Notes under the pieces: generated by a model
What the model was told of the DNA's origin: nothing
Databases searched by the model: none
What the model saw: only the letters and a program-made list of their open reading frames with translations
In this document: one piece after another, positions 36,536 to 49,900 of the stretch
Position numbering within the stretch: position 1 is the first letter of the stretch
How the letters are laid out: each line of letters begins with the position of its first letter
From: Branchiostoma belcheri
Lineage: Eukaryota; Chordata; Leptocardii; Amphioxiformes; Branchiostomatidae
Direction: 5' to 3'
NCBI RefSeq assembly: GCF_001625305.1
Contig: NW_017804498.1
Coordinates: 747,567 to 811,566, forward strand
Length of the DNA: 64,000 nucleotides
Position numbers and translations under genes: made by a program

Positions 36536-38594
36536 TGTTCAGGTTGCGCAATTGCGATCGTGTGACCTTGCAAGTACATGCCATACATGTACCTATTGTT
36601 GACACTTTGATTCGCGTGAGACAGAATGAAGACATATCCAGCTCTGATGATATCGCCCAATGATTCAGGGAACTCCCCCTCCCTCCTGCTTCAGACATAC
36701 GAAAGTTAACTTTCTGTCGGAAGTAGATTTCAAACATTCTGCACTCTCGTCTAATGCGTGCTTGACCGAGTTCCAAGCCGCCTTGCTCCAGTTACCTTAA
36801 TTTGATGTTGTGACCATCGGGCTAGCAGGAAAAGACCAACACAAGTCGTAAGTGTCATTGGCGTGCGTGAGTTTTGGCGTATTGATGGCAGCGTTCAACG
36901 AAAGAGCCAGAGGTCTCACTCAATCCAACCGCGACACACGGCAGCCCTACTTTTTCGTAAACTGACGAAGAACACGCAAGAAAATAGTTGTTACCGAAAA
37001 TAGATCAGATCTACCTTCCCAACTTTCTTCGGGGATCACAGGTGATACAATGTACGTCGGTCTTTCCGTAGAAAGTCACGAAAGGCACAACAACAGAAAG
37101 ACAGGAACATTTCAAGCATGGGCGTAGGTGAACTGAAGTACTGTCAGTTTCCGCAAGAGAGCAGTTACGTACACAAAGGCCACACAGATCATGCTCAAAG
37201 CTCGGAATGAATGAATCAGTCAGCGGTAGACACACTATCATACACACCCTGTCACATGGTGATGCTACATGGGAGAACAAATGTTTAAAACTTACTGAGA
37301 AAATCTAAAGGCGCAGAGCCTAACAATCCATCTTCCCTTAGATAATGTTAGTAACTATGGAAGACTTGTGAATGAAACTTAGCCAGTAATGGTAGAAGCA
37401 ACGTTAGCAATACGGATTGTTCACGAAACAGCGAACACAACAAAACTACTACTTCTTCTAACATGGACAAGCAATGGGTGGAATTGTCATGGTTAGAAGA
37501 ATTTCAGAGTGGAAGAGGAAAAAGGAGGGAAGACAAAAATGCAAGACGGAAACCATCAGTACTTACAGAAGACTCGAAGAGAGAGTGCGGTGAAAGTTGT
37601 AGAGGTGGTCGAAGACGTCGTAGACACGGAAGACTCTCACTTCTCGACAGGTTGAAGTCTTGCGAAGAACTAAGGTGCTTCTGACGAACGGGCTTGGTTT
37701 TTATAGGGCGGGGAATGCGTGGGCCGCTCCCCAGGTTACAAAGGTGAGTGAAACTTTGCCATGGAATCTCCTTACGTTTTTGACATGTGCGCGGGAATGC
37801 CGGGTCAGATGCCACTCAATCAAACCTTATATTTTCCCTCAGACAAGATAGTTACGGACCGGAAGTACGCGCCATTGGTCCGTGACTGTTTCTGAGGTGG
37901 CTTCCCATTGGTTGTCCCGAGGTGACTTTGTGATTGAATCGGGAAGCACATGTTGATGTTGTGGTTTGAACCACGCCTCTCTGCCCGACTCGTGCCAAGT
38001 GGAAGTGGTTAGGGACAACCTAAATACCGTACCAGGAGATAACGGCCCGACTTGCCTCTTCCTTTCCAATTTAACTCGAGTCACATACTAGAGGATGACT
38101 GTAGAGACGTACCTATTTCACGACACATCGTTCGATATTGTCATTGTCGTTCGACACTCCGACAAGTTTAGGACGCAAACAGACCCAAACTCTAAACACA
38201 CCGTACTTCATAAACCTTGTCTAAACTCTAAACACCTGTGGCTTGTGTGTTCTAAAACTCAGTCTACTGACTTTGACATGGGAATGTAAGACTACCTGAC
38301 CAGAATGTGCCATGTGCACCTGTCCTTACGTCACGTGATTTATGTGCACACGTCAGTAAAAACCTCTTCAACAAAGAACTGATAAACGAGTGACGAGAGT
38401 AAACCAATGCGTTTCTCGTTGATATGACCTTTTTATCTTAGGATAAAACGTACTCTTTACCCGGCCAGGTGTCCCCGAAGTCGTTTTTCTTTTCCGTCCT
38501 TATCTGGAATAAGGCAGATTGAACTCGTCAGAAACACGGTGACGCACAGCATACTGCAAAATGGCTGCACTGCATAAAACACGAGTCCAATACT

Positions 38595-38735
38595 GTAAAC
38601 GTACTTGGTTTTGATATAATTCGTGGTATATGAGGGACAAGAAGGTGTTTTCGCGGTGTTCTAAGTGGAAATAAATACGTAGTACAATACACATACTCGC
38701 GGTGTTATGATTTCGAGAAAATATACCGACATTTG
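38595..38735. repeat. Diverged relative of the 29831-30015 MITE
   Basis: It shares a CTGTAAA start, GGTGTTTTCGCGGTGTT and ATGATTTCG. The ends are decayed. Confidence 0.45.
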
Positions 38736-39163
38736 ACGATCTGAGTACAGGCCGCGTGGCTGTGTGTTATGTCATCAACAAGATAAAGAAGTACGCAGCT
38801 TGTGCAGGATGTTAATAACAGGGACACGTCATTTGTGGCTTTGCGTCATCTGGCTTGATGACTTTTTGTGCTTTCGCTGTAAAGTTGAGGAAATAAAGAT
38901 AACAATGCTACCCATCAATTCCTGTGTAAACATCAGGTGTAAACTGATTTGGTACTAAATCGTTGAACATATGATAACGTCATTTGTAGGAAGGGCAAAA
39001 TACACCTGGTATACAGTATGGCGGAACCGATATCAAGGTATTGCTTCAATGATATTGATGAAAGATTCCACATTGTATCTGTATCTGGCTAACCGCCTTC
39101 CTACGTAACACACTAACATGGTTACACTCTAACAGTAGTGGACTTAGCCTTTAAAACTCCAGT

Positions 39164-39194
39164 GTCGACAGGAATTCGACCTGCAGGTTTAAAC
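39164..39194. other. Dense restriction-site cluster resembling a polylinker
   Basis: Within 31 bp lie GTCGAC (39164), GAATTC (39172), CCTGCAGG (39180) and GTTTAAAC (39187, overlapping the previous site by one base). These are SalI, EcoRI, SbfI and PmeI sites. The flanks show no obvious vector sequence. It may be chance, or a residue of a cloning linker in the assembly. Confidence 0.3.
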
Positions 39195-41208
39195 GTCCCT
39201 GACGACCCTCACCTTGTACAGAAACTCTCGTAAAAAGACCTCATCACACTGCAGAATTTACAGGGCGCGTGCGAGCCGTGTAGCTAACTCCCTGACCGCG
39301 CGCCCTCACAGTTGCCAGGGACGACGGACTCAACAAACCGGGCTCCTGACGCGAAAGTGGCGGCAAACTTCCTCCAGGTTTGCCGGAAATCACTCTTCCC
39401 GTCTCATCAAGGAATGTGAACCAGTTTCCAACCCAACAAGGGATGTCGCCGTGAAAGGACCAAGGTCGCTGTTTTGGGCCAATTCAAATAAACGTCTTCA
39501 AGGAGCCCCAACAACGCTAGGTCCTGTAGGAGGTCGCTCGGTAAGGATTTGCGTCTAAATGATTCAGTTCCTTCCCGCCAGGAAGGAAGTCGTTATTTAA
39601 GATGACGTAGGATACCATCTGCAGACGACTTTTTTCAAAACGGTATACTTGACATTTCCTTATATGGTCATAACGTCGAAATGAGATCCAGCGGTTTGGA
39701 GTACCTGTCCCCCCCATCTGCGTTACATTAGACTCCATAACACGGCGGCCGGTAGATGGAGCAGCAAGTCTTTCAGAACGTGCCTCAACACAAATACCTG
39801 CGACCCGCAAGAATTTTGCAACAAGCTAAAAATAGGGAGGAGCAAGAATCGTATGTCTCAATATTTTACACCTGACATTCGACTGTCGCGAAGACCTGCA
39901 CGCGATACCAAGTTCAAGTACGTTTTCGTGCAAGAGTTTCCGCCAAAAAACAAGACCACTGGGGGTGAAATAGCAGGGATCTATCACCGTAGATTTGACC
40001 TGATTCTTGCAGGTGTCTTGGAGAAAAGAAATAAGAAAACATCTCTCTTAAATCGACATGTGATCTGTCAGTCTTCCAGCAGTTGGAGTTGTCAGCTCTC
40101 CGCTCTTGGCCTGCAGCCATCTCACACGATGGCGGATCAAGTTGACAGGACCGCAACAGAGAGCGGGGCAAAACAGGAGGTTTCCAAACTTGTCTTTCTC
40201 TGACTCAGCTTATAATTGGGAAAAGCCCTTGGCGTCGACACAGGGCTAACACTGAGAGGATAACACAACCAACTGTTTCCAAATATGGAGTGGTAGCGAT
40301 AACTTGGGCCCTCGACAAACAGATCTAGAGCCTCTATTTTCATTTATGATAACCAGATTTAAGGGTAAAAATCACATACATTGTTGATTACGAGATTATG
40401 AGACTGTCCTATTTTCGGCTGGAGTAGAAAGGTTAGGAACAACATCAGAAACACCTTTTTATAATACATAACAGTTACACATGTCAACTGAGGACAAGTT
40501 GAAGAATATTACAGTAGCACCTGATGGCAGTCAATGTGCAACTGAGTGCTCTAGCCTTGACTTGACTGGACACATACATGTATTACACAAGAACGAATCT
40601 TTATGTTATTATGTTATGGCTACACATATTAGATACAAGATTTTTAATGTTATTTTAGAGATGGTGGTTTCGGTTTGTTTTTGGATTTTTTCCCTGGCAG
40701 CTATCCCTACCAACAGTTGTTTGATCTTCTGTGTGATGAAGAGAGGAAGGGAAACAGTTAAATCAATGACGCCAGAGGCCATTCATTATCAAGTGACTGT
40801 CAACTTGAATCAACAACTTGAACTTGAACTGCAGCCCACAAAGTTGACCCCTCCGTGGCCGCGCTGGCCCCTCTATGGCAGGACTTCCGGGTAAATCTTC
40901 GCGCAGGGCGAACTTATCCATCCGTCTCCATCAGTCGGGTTACGTACTGAATGTTGTAAGGTTAACTCGATTTCTCTGTTTTTACTGAGAGACGGGAAGT
41001 TGTGGAGCAACACGCACTGCTCTGGTCTACATTGTCAACATGGTTCAGATTCCGGCAACTTCTGCACTCATTTCCTCTGATTAAGGCGTGATCCATCTGA
41101 CGAGAGAGTTTCACGAGTATCTCGTCAGCTATCTAAGCACAACAGCTCAGGTCAACATTCCTAACATAGTGTCTGTACATTGTACATGTGGTATCGTATC
41201 GGGTATGC

Positions 41209-41675
41209 ACCATCCATCCATCCATCCATGATCATCCATCCATCCATCCATCCGTCCGTCCATCCATCCATCCATCCATCCATCCATCCATCCATCCAAC
41301 CATCCATGATCATCCATCCATTCATCCATCCACCCGTCCGTCCATCCGTCCATCCATTCAACCACCCACCCATCCATCCATCCATCCATCCATCCATCCA
41401 TCCATCCATCCAACCATCCATGATCATCCATCCATTCATCCATCCACCCGTCCGTCCATCCGTCCATCCATTCAACCACCCATCCATCCATCCATCCATC
41501 CATCCATCCATCCATCAATTCATCCATCCATCCATTCATTCAGTCAGTCATTCATCCACCCATCCATCCATCCGTCCATCCAGCCAGCCATTCATTCATT
41601 CATTCATTCATTCATTCATTCATTCATTCATTCATCCGTCCATCCATCCATCAATCCATTCATCCATTCACTCAT
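41209..41675. repeat. CATC tetranucleotide satellite with higher-order units
   Basis: Long runs of CATC are broken by CGTC, ATTC and ACCC variants. A block of about 112 bp starting ATGATCATCCATCCATTC occurs twice in succession from about 41306. The end turns into an ATTC run (41589-41634). Long frames on both strands are repeat artefacts. Confidence 0.95.
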
Positions 41676-42479
41676 TATTCATTTTGGCATGTCATCAAAT
41701 GTTCTATACACCATTTGTTACAGCGTTACAGAACAAGGAAATTATAATAATAAATCGGGCTGAAAAATCAGATGAGGGCAAGTGTATTAATACCTAGTAA
41801 CTGTGATAACAACGATGAACACGCGTCATTTGAAAAACTCCACATTAGATATCACTGTTGGGAAATTACCTTGTCGTGTTTCATCCAGTGATATCGACAT
41901 TATATATTTCATGCAGTCGCTATCGCCAGGCGAATGCTCGTGTGAAAGATCGCTAGGTCTGACAGGCAGTTACAACCCTGAACAGGTTTGACAGAGATAA
42001 CTCTGCCGCTGGTGAACCCTGGCCCTGTGGTCACATACAGGTCTCTCTGTGTCCGATATATATATATAGAAAGCCTGACACATGCGCAACCTGCTGTTAA
42101 TCCCATCAATGGGGCCAAGCAGAAAATGAGGAGGAAGAAGAAGCTTTAGAGAGTGCACTGGATGCAGGCTGGTTATGACCACTGGTCTTTATTAAAACTC
42201 CTTGTTCAGACAAAACGGAGACCGAGAGAAGGTCTCATTTCAACTATAGACGGCGATCGTTGAACGACCAAATTGGATTTGGGTGATCCTTGATTTCATA
42301 ATTGGAATGAAGATACATGATGTTTAAAGCACAATTAATATGACAACAAAACACGTAAAACCATTTGATCGTTATGTATGAAATTGGTTGACGTGACCGA
42401 ACCACTGACAATGAGCCATTTCGGTAAGAGGACGGCTGATGTCAAATGCCACATACACGACTGATCCAATAATACCTGA

Positions 42480-42528
42480 GTTAATGATCGTGCGACAATC
42501 GTACGACGAATGTGACCGTGCGCGAACA
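42480..42528 (+). repeat. End fragment of the MITE-like family
   Basis: GATCGTGCGACAATCGTACG and ACGAATGTGACCG match, in reverse, the GGTCACATTC-TCGTA start of copies B and D. Confidence 0.45.
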
Positions 42529-43220
42529 AACCACAGAGAACCGGACAGGACCGGTCCATGAGCACGGAAATTCCAGTTCTGATATCGTTTCCACCTGTTG
42601 AACGCTATTCACGACCCCCCGCTGGACCAGAAAATCGCCTAAGTGACTCCTCCAAGGAACATTTCCGCCCCCTTGGGAAATTTCCGGACCGTGCTGGCTG
42701 TCAACATGTTTTGCCAGTTGAGTCCGCACGTCCCAGTCCGGGTGTCAGATTATGGAAATTTCCCCCCGTGTTGGTAGCGGGATAGAGAGCCTGCCAAAAA
42801 CTGCCAGGACTGTGGAAATGCCATTGACATTCGCGTGTCGCTCTGTGGAGAAACACAAACAGTGCCTGGTACCGCTAGACACATCGCTTCACACCTACCA
42901 AAATAGAAATGTATATGCCTACGAATAACAAAAGCAGAAAGAATTGTTTAGTCAAGGTTGTTTCTCGAACATTTCACACGGGCCGTGCACCTGTTTTGAC
43001 GAGTTCAAAGATCGTAGTGCACTCTGGGAGTAGACCCGCCCCCTGTACACTGACAGCATGAGTGACTCCCGTGCACCTTTAGCACACGGTGGCCAAACAT
43101 CAAATATTTACCGTCTAATATTTTGACTTCAAACAAATGTTGCCCCGTAGGAAAAGTTTACCGCGCAGTTGGGACCCACGCCCACTTCTGTCAGACCTCC
43201 GGCGGTCTCTCAGGTCCAAG

Positions 43221-43251
43221 ATGGCGTCCTCCATAATAAGACGACGAAGAG
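43221..43251 (+). other. Possible alternative first exon of the SH3TC gene
   Basis: ATG in the context CCAAGATGGCG is followed by ten codons (MASSIIRRRR) and a GTAGGG donor in phase 1. That phase matches the acceptor at 47542. The context resembles the accepted first exon (CCAAAATGGCG). There is no transcript evidence. Confidence 0.2.
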
Positions 43252-44639
43252 GTAGGGCATCATGTTCTGTAGGGTTTGCTCTGCACTCCCGTACATGTTC
43301 TGTAGCAGGGTTGTTTGTGCCAATATTCCGTCTAGCCAGACACACGGGTTGCTCAGGGGTAAGCTTCTTTTTGCTTATCCTGTCAGGGATACCTCTTCAT
43401 GACAGTCAAACCGTCTACTGTTAGCTAACCTTTGCCTGCGGGCAAGCGGCGTCCTTATGCAACCCTGCCAACCACGGGGACCCCTTCCAACTGTTTTACT
43501 TCACATAACACGGTAATGGACTTGATGTTGTTGCAGGATCCAAGTCTAGTTCTGTTGATGAGTTTATGTTACATGTCAGTGTCCGCTAGAGACAGGACAG
43601 ACGGGTGCATGGTGGTGAGTGAGGACTCCCTGATAGCCTAGTCTGGTAAACCACTCCTCTACAGGCCCGTGTTTTACCGACCCTATGGACATAGGGCCTC
43701 TTTTTCTGACACCCTCTCTTTCCAGCCGGAACACCGACCTTCCTGATTAATGTCGACCATCGTGCACGAAGTTTATAAAACCGACTCTGTGCTCCGTAAA
43801 AACTCCCGGCGTGCAGCCTAACGGGCCTGGGCGGACGGGCCACACTCCCAGTACCGTAGAGATACCGGGGAGCCTACGATGGTATGGCTGCTAGGCTTAC
43901 TTCCCTGTCAGCCCGAAGGAAATATCGGATAACTATGGGTGAATGTCTGACAGGCCATGACCGTGCGCCGACAGTGCGCTGATGTTGTTTTGAATGTCCC
44001 GTCGGACTTAAATGACCAGAGGGTCGTGTACGGTCATAGTGTACAAAGTTGCATCTGCCAAAGAAAACGTCCCTTCCATATAAGGACATAATAGTTGTCC
44101 TGGGTGTATTTTTCTGGTATTTGACAACATGGTACTCTTTGAGAAGAGGTGACGCTTGTTCAGAACAGGGTACCCAAAGAAAAGATGAAGAGGAAGAGAA
44201 CAATACAAAACGCATAACAGGTCTTAAAAAACAAGCCTAACCTCTGCTTGGAGAGTAACAACAGGTGACGGGGCTCACTAATGTCAGAATAGTACAAAGA
44301 TGACGTACACCTAAAATTTCAATAGCAGTCCTGATGAAAAGTTCGTCAAATATCCGATGGGTGTCGTGTAAACAAAAAACAAGATCCAAACTTGCTATGC
44401 TTGGTAATTCACCGTGTTTGCTTAGACACAGCTATTAGGTAGCAGACATCACGTACTCCCTGTGTCAAGCACAAGAGAAGCAGTGTTTACAGGGGGCGTG
44501 AATGTCACATGGGGGGAGGTGTTCATTAGATACATTTACCCTGGATGTTGAAAATGACATTCAATACTAGTGTTTTCCCTTCCATGTCTACCCTTGTTCA
44601 CATCTGGTACCTCCCTCCGTCAACGGAACTCCGTGGGTT

Positions 44640-44800
44640 CGTGTTTTCAGGCTGTTTGTCGCAATAGCTCGAGAACCTCTGGATGGATTGTGATGTTATT
44701 TTGTATCCGGGTAGGTTTTGGGACGGCAATGGTCAATATTGCTTACAGGTCTCCTGGCGACTTTCCATGGTACTGCAGCAGAACTTATGCTGAATATTGT
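44640..44800 (+). repeat. Diverged relative of the TIR-bounded repeat
   Basis: GCTCGAGAACCTCTGGATGG, GGGTAGGTTTTG, CTCCTGGCGAC and ATGGTACTGCAGCAGAACTT parallel the modules at 22480-22600. The terminal repeats are not seen. Confidence 0.45.
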
Positions 44801-46939
44801 ATATGCTTTAGTCTTTATGCCTACCCGTCCTACATTTTCAATAATATATTTTCTGTTTGAACCTTCATTACTAGTACGGTCACGTACGCGAAATCAGGCC
44901 ATAACGCCGAAGTCTGTTTGCACAAGCATGTAGTCAACAAACCTAGAACTTTAGCCGGAGGCGTGAGATTGCCTACCAGACTTTGCCGTGGAATTTTTTG
45001 CTGGGCTTCAAAGCCTCTGAAAGACGGCAATGCGCCAAATATTATGATTCTAAGAAGCGGGGAACTGGACCGTCTGAGACGAGTCATGGGACGAACGGAG
45101 TAGGACGAACTGTAAGGCAGGAATTCCTGTGTATACCAGGTCATCTAGGTTGTAGGAGAAAGTTGATTGCAAGATCCTGTTTTCGAGGGCTAGTAAAGGG
45201 ACATTGCAATGAATGAACCTTTTTGAGACCCCTCAAAAGAAAACTCCCCAAGAACATGAGTATTCAAGAACATTAATTATTGTATAGATATTCGGTTCGT
45301 GGACACGACCAAGACACATAAAAATGTTGATGACGCAACCTGCACTTGGGCGATAACCCTAAAGTGATGAATCTAACGACAAACCTAGAATAGTTCCAAA
45401 CACCATTACATTCCATTTCTCTGACGCAACGTGAACTTGACCTGACCGAGAACACATATAGCTAATGGCACCTTGTACAAACATGTAATACAACAACAAC
45501 AACGCAGGTCTCTGTGTTTGAGATCTCCGTTGGTATGCTATGTGACAACCCAGGTCGCACACAAAGACATGCCAATCACATGTATGACCCATCCGCTTGA
45601 CTGTTGGACTTTTGTACCAGTGTTATCAGCCATGATGGGCGCTGATAGCGTAATGATGTATTTGTGTTGTTGTAATGTACAGGGCGGACCGTTCTACATA
45701 ATGTGCCAACATTATATATATATATCTCCATTTCTTGGCGAGGAAATTTAGATCTAGCCATGTATTCTTTGTCGAATGAAGGGCTGTAAAATCATAAACT
45801 ACTGATATCAGCTGTGAGATAGAGACGATTTTGGACTTCAAAGGGCTGCTGAAAAATAGTCGATTTGGCTAAATAACCAGCAATAGGTGTGCGCTTTGCA
45901 ACCCAATTTGTAAATCCGTGGGTAGCAAAATGTACTACTGTGGCTGGCTAACTCTTCAGTGTATTTGGTCAAAGGTACTATTTTCCATCAACCGTTGTTG
46001 GAGTCTGGTAGAGACTACGATTTTGGTACAGTGCCAGCTTGTCCGAATGATATCTTCAGGTTGACTATTGCTGTGTAGCTAGGGTACGTAACACGGAACA
46101 AGTCTCGAGCAGTGTGACTTTTGTCGTGCTTCCTGTCTTTCGACATATTGATACTTGTGTATGGTTGCTTCTGATGCCTAGCGATGGTCTGTGGTACTGC
46201 ATCGCCGTTGGTCTTCTCTTTTTTAGCAAACAGATCAACGTAAAATTATACCCGATAGGGCGTCTGAGCATTGGTACCTGGAGGGCCTACACAGTCATTC
46301 ACCACAATCACATTGAAAAAGGAGTAGTTTTGGAACATTGTCAAACTATAAAGATAAGGATATAGAAAAACAGGTCAGACCAGGTCGAGTGAGAGGTCGG
46401 TAACTCCCACACACATGCCGCCCACGAGCAGCGCTCCTCAGTACCCCACCGCGTGTCACGTGTACGGGCCGGCACGAGATGGTAGAATGTCTCTATAAAC
46501 ACTTCTCAAACTCATTAAATGCAAAAGTAACTGTAACCGCGGCGCCCATCGTCCATTCCGGAAAATTCGGGGGAGAAAGGGCAACTACCTGTGCACGTGT
46601 AACAAGAAATCGAAAATTTCCCACCGCGATCTTGCAAAACTTTGTCTTAATCATTAATTTCTCGCTGATTGTCACATCCACCCATCCTGCGGAAGACGTC
46701 ACATTTTGGCCTTCAGTAGGAGCTCGAGACATTCCTGTCAGTCTGCGGTTACATCATTTCCCCCTCAGTTCCAGGTCCATTGCATTCAATTGCTACGAAT
46801 AAACAAGCAAACAGACAGACGCACATTAAATGTATCATGTTTATCCTACCTGTTCACCATGTTCCAACCATAAGTTATGTAGTTCCCACGGATCGTGGGC
46901 TAACAACACAAAACATGTTTCCTCCCGCTCTCAGGATCC

Positions 46940-46994
46940 AAAATGGCGGCAGCCACCACTGACGACATCCAGGATAAGAAGATGCGCATGCGCG
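46940..46994 (+). promoter_or_regulatory. YY1-like and NRF1-like motifs over the first codons
   Basis: AAAATGGCGGC at the start codon matches the common YY1 motif found at translation starts near TATA-less promoters. TGCGCATGCGCG at about 46983-46994 is a good NRF1 palindrome within the coding exon. Together they suggest a broad housekeeping-type promoter close by. Confidence 0.35.
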
Positions 46995-49900
46995 ACAACA
47001 GACCGAAAAGTTTTCACTTGGGAGCCCATCCAGGCGAGGGTAAGTTAAAACTGATGAAATACTAGTATCGATATCCAAGTTGAGAACGTTTTTTGGTTTA
47101 GTCTGAGGTGCGAGTATAGCTGTAACGCTGTATGTACGATCGATCGAAGAACCGTAAAAAGCACTCCATCTTTGAACAGATGCAATAAAATATTGTGCTG
47201 AAGTTTGTGTATGAGAGGAATTCTGGAGGGAATGATAGAAGAAGAATCGTTGTTACCTTTTGAACGGACAGGTTTCATATAATACGTATGTCATATACAA
47301 TGTATAGCAGGACAGAGGGGGATTGGAACTCTCTGAAAGTCACCGAAATAAACGATACGGTTAATGGCTGGGTGGATATCATCATCTCATCTGGACGTGA
47401 GAGTCACGGATCTTCATGAGTTTAAATATGTTCATGAGTATAAACATATGTTGCTGTTTTAGCATGTGAAATCTGTGATAACTAAGTGGTAAAATGAGTG
47501 TCTGTGAAGGAAAAAAAGTGACAATCTGCCTTATGTTTCAGCTCTTGGTCTGAAGCCAGGACAGCCGCTGTCGGTGGAGGACATCCAGGCGCTGAAGGCC
47601 ACTCTACAGGGGGGCAGGCCGGCCACCTTCCACCCGGGTGAGGGGGTGGGCAGGGAGGGTAGGGGGGTAGGGTAGGGGGGTTAGGTCGGCGACGGGAACA
47701 TCGTCCAGAACATCGTTAGATACTCGTCCAGCCTAATACATTGACATTCTAACAATAATAAAGGATCTACGGCACTTTCCCTGGCACTTTCCGTAACAAG
47801 ATAGCTTCAATATTGTGCATGTGCACGGCTATCAGGAATACGTTTGCGATCGTGTGACGATCCTATGACGAATGTGACCTGCCCCTAAGATAGAGCTTCA
47901 TTCCGTGTCGTCACGTGGTGTTGAATAATAAATGAACGTCCGTCATTACTGATGTTCGTGAACCGAGGGTGTACATGTAGTAAACATGGTGTCCACACAC
48001 GGCCACTCCAACTTTGTCCGCCGGAAACTCACATACCTGTATGTTCCCCCAGGAATGCTGTCAAAGAACAAGAGTACCGAAGGCGGGAAACCTGCTCGAG
48101 TCAAAGGTATCTCATTCTTTACCGATTTTATGTGCAAGGCCTTGCGAGAAGCTTGGGTGTCACATTTTAGTTTTTATTGCCTGGTGCTGTTCTTCAAATG
48201 CTCGCGTGGTGGTGCTTTTGAGTAAGATGCTTGAGCTGAACACAAGTTGTAACCAATACATACACTAGCCGTTTAAAGACATATACGTTAAACAATGTAT
48301 GCCGTTTTTATCTGAATGTACGCATGTACTACTACTAGTGGCTGTCTCGCTACGTACTTACGTTGTTTACCTATGATGAGTTATGTTCCTGTTTGAGAGG
48401 TCGGTATGAATAATTTATTTGTGTAATACATTAGACACATCGAGATAACAAAAGCCGTGGTGCAATTGAGGTAAAAAATATCTGTACACATATGATAGGG
48501 AAGTAAGAAAAAAACGTAAATCAATCCAGCAGTAGCTAGTCCAGCCATTTGGAATGCACCTTGGGTGGCAAAGGCCTTCACAGTGGTTAGGGTTAACGTT
48601 GTTGACTTAAGGTTCTGGGTTCAAAACCTTAGCAGGTCCCAAAATTGTGTCCCTGGGAAAGGAATTTCACATCTATTTCTTCACTAGACACCGGTGAAAA
48701 TGAGTACCTAGGTTAGGGACGTCCTCGGATGGACTGAATGACACCTCACATATAAAAGTCAGCGGCGGTCCTTCCCAGAATGAGTAGATCGAACTTACAG
48801 TCTGGTACTTTGCACTTACGCCTTGCACTTACGCAAAAAATAACTCCTGTGTTACGCCTCAAGGCGGTTTACCGGTTGTATGAAACCAAACCAACTGTGT
48901 TGATATTTTCCACCAGAAATAACGGCCAAGCTGCGGCCGTACTTGGACAGTGGTGAGATGCCCCCGGTGTCAGTCTACAAGGAGTTAAAGGACAGGCTGT
49001 TGAACGAGGACGTGTCCAAGCGTCTGTCCGGAGTGTTTCAGCTCATCTCCGTGTCTCTGGTCAGGACTGACGCCAACACCACAAGTCTCAAACTCAGATT
49101 CGGCACGCTGGAGAACGCGCATGCGCTCTGGACGCACAGCGCCCTGGGTCTGCTGGAACCGCTGATAGAAACGGTGCTGACGTCACCAATGAGGTCCAAC
49201 GTCGGCATGGAGGATCTGCGCATGCGAGTTGACGTCGAGGAAGAGGACTACCTTCCTGTGTTTGAAACCTTATCAGAAGGTACATGCATTTGTTTGTCTG
49301 GATAGAGTAGGTTGACAGCACGTGGGTGAGGCAGGCAGAATGACAGCTCAATAGGACAGGACAGGAGCTCAGAAAATGGGGGGGAACGTGAAGTTCTCAG
49401 AATCTTGCCCGGGGCCCGGGAGCCAACGGGAATCATTGGTCGACATGGGGGTCTATATCCCCTGGAAGTGTGAAATCTTTTATTTGCCTATGACTTGATG
49501 GGAACACAAATATCATAAATTTGAAGCATTAGAAGATGTTTTCGTTATCAGTGCATTGATCCTATGCTCCTTATGCGCACGGACAAACACTTTCTTTTCT
49601 CTCTCTACAATTTAACATTTGGAAAATAATGAATTGTTTGCAGGTGACTATTTTGTGCGGGTGAAAGACGATAAAAGCGGACTGAGTTCTCAGGAGGACA
49701 TCCAGACCAGACCAGGGGAGGTTCTGCGGGTGGTGCAGGCTGACGATGTAGCGCAGCTCAAGGTGGAGTCGCTAGGGGGCGAGCGGACCGGATCGATCTT
49801 GCGAGAAAACGTAGCTCACGTCGGACCGTTTCAAGAGTAAGCTTTATGTTTATCTTGTAGACTAGTTACTTTCGGGTACGGAAGGATAGTTTTGGGTGAC

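Larger units (their letters stand above)
27200..46942. other. Long gene-poor interval between divergent genes
   Basis: Almost 20 kb separate the starts of the spondin gene (minus) and the SH3TC gene (plus). Open frames are short, lack family resemblance and do not link through phased splice sites. What is recognisable is listed separately: MITE-like copies, a duplicated segment, palindromic motifs, a CATC satellite and one possible alternative first exon. Nothing was recognised in the remainder, for example 34050-36370, 36540-38590, 39200-41200 and 44800-46900. Confidence 0.5.

Noticed and set aside
41147..41797. Long overlapping open frames on both strands (Ile-His-Pro-Ser and Trp-Met-Asp-Gly repeats)
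   Set aside because: They are translations of the CATC satellite, which lacks stops in several frames.
43137..43424. 95-codon frame as a separate gene
   Set aside because: Arg-rich from CpG-rich sequence with no family match; only its inner ATG with a donor was kept as a weak alternative exon.
46479..46802. 107-codon plus-strand frame upstream of SH3TC
   Set aside because: No recognisable domain, and no phased donor leading to SH3TC exons.
27200..46942. Many 60-140 codon frames in the gene-poor interval
   Set aside because: Frames of this length are expected by chance in 20 kb; none shows domain motifs or phased splicing.
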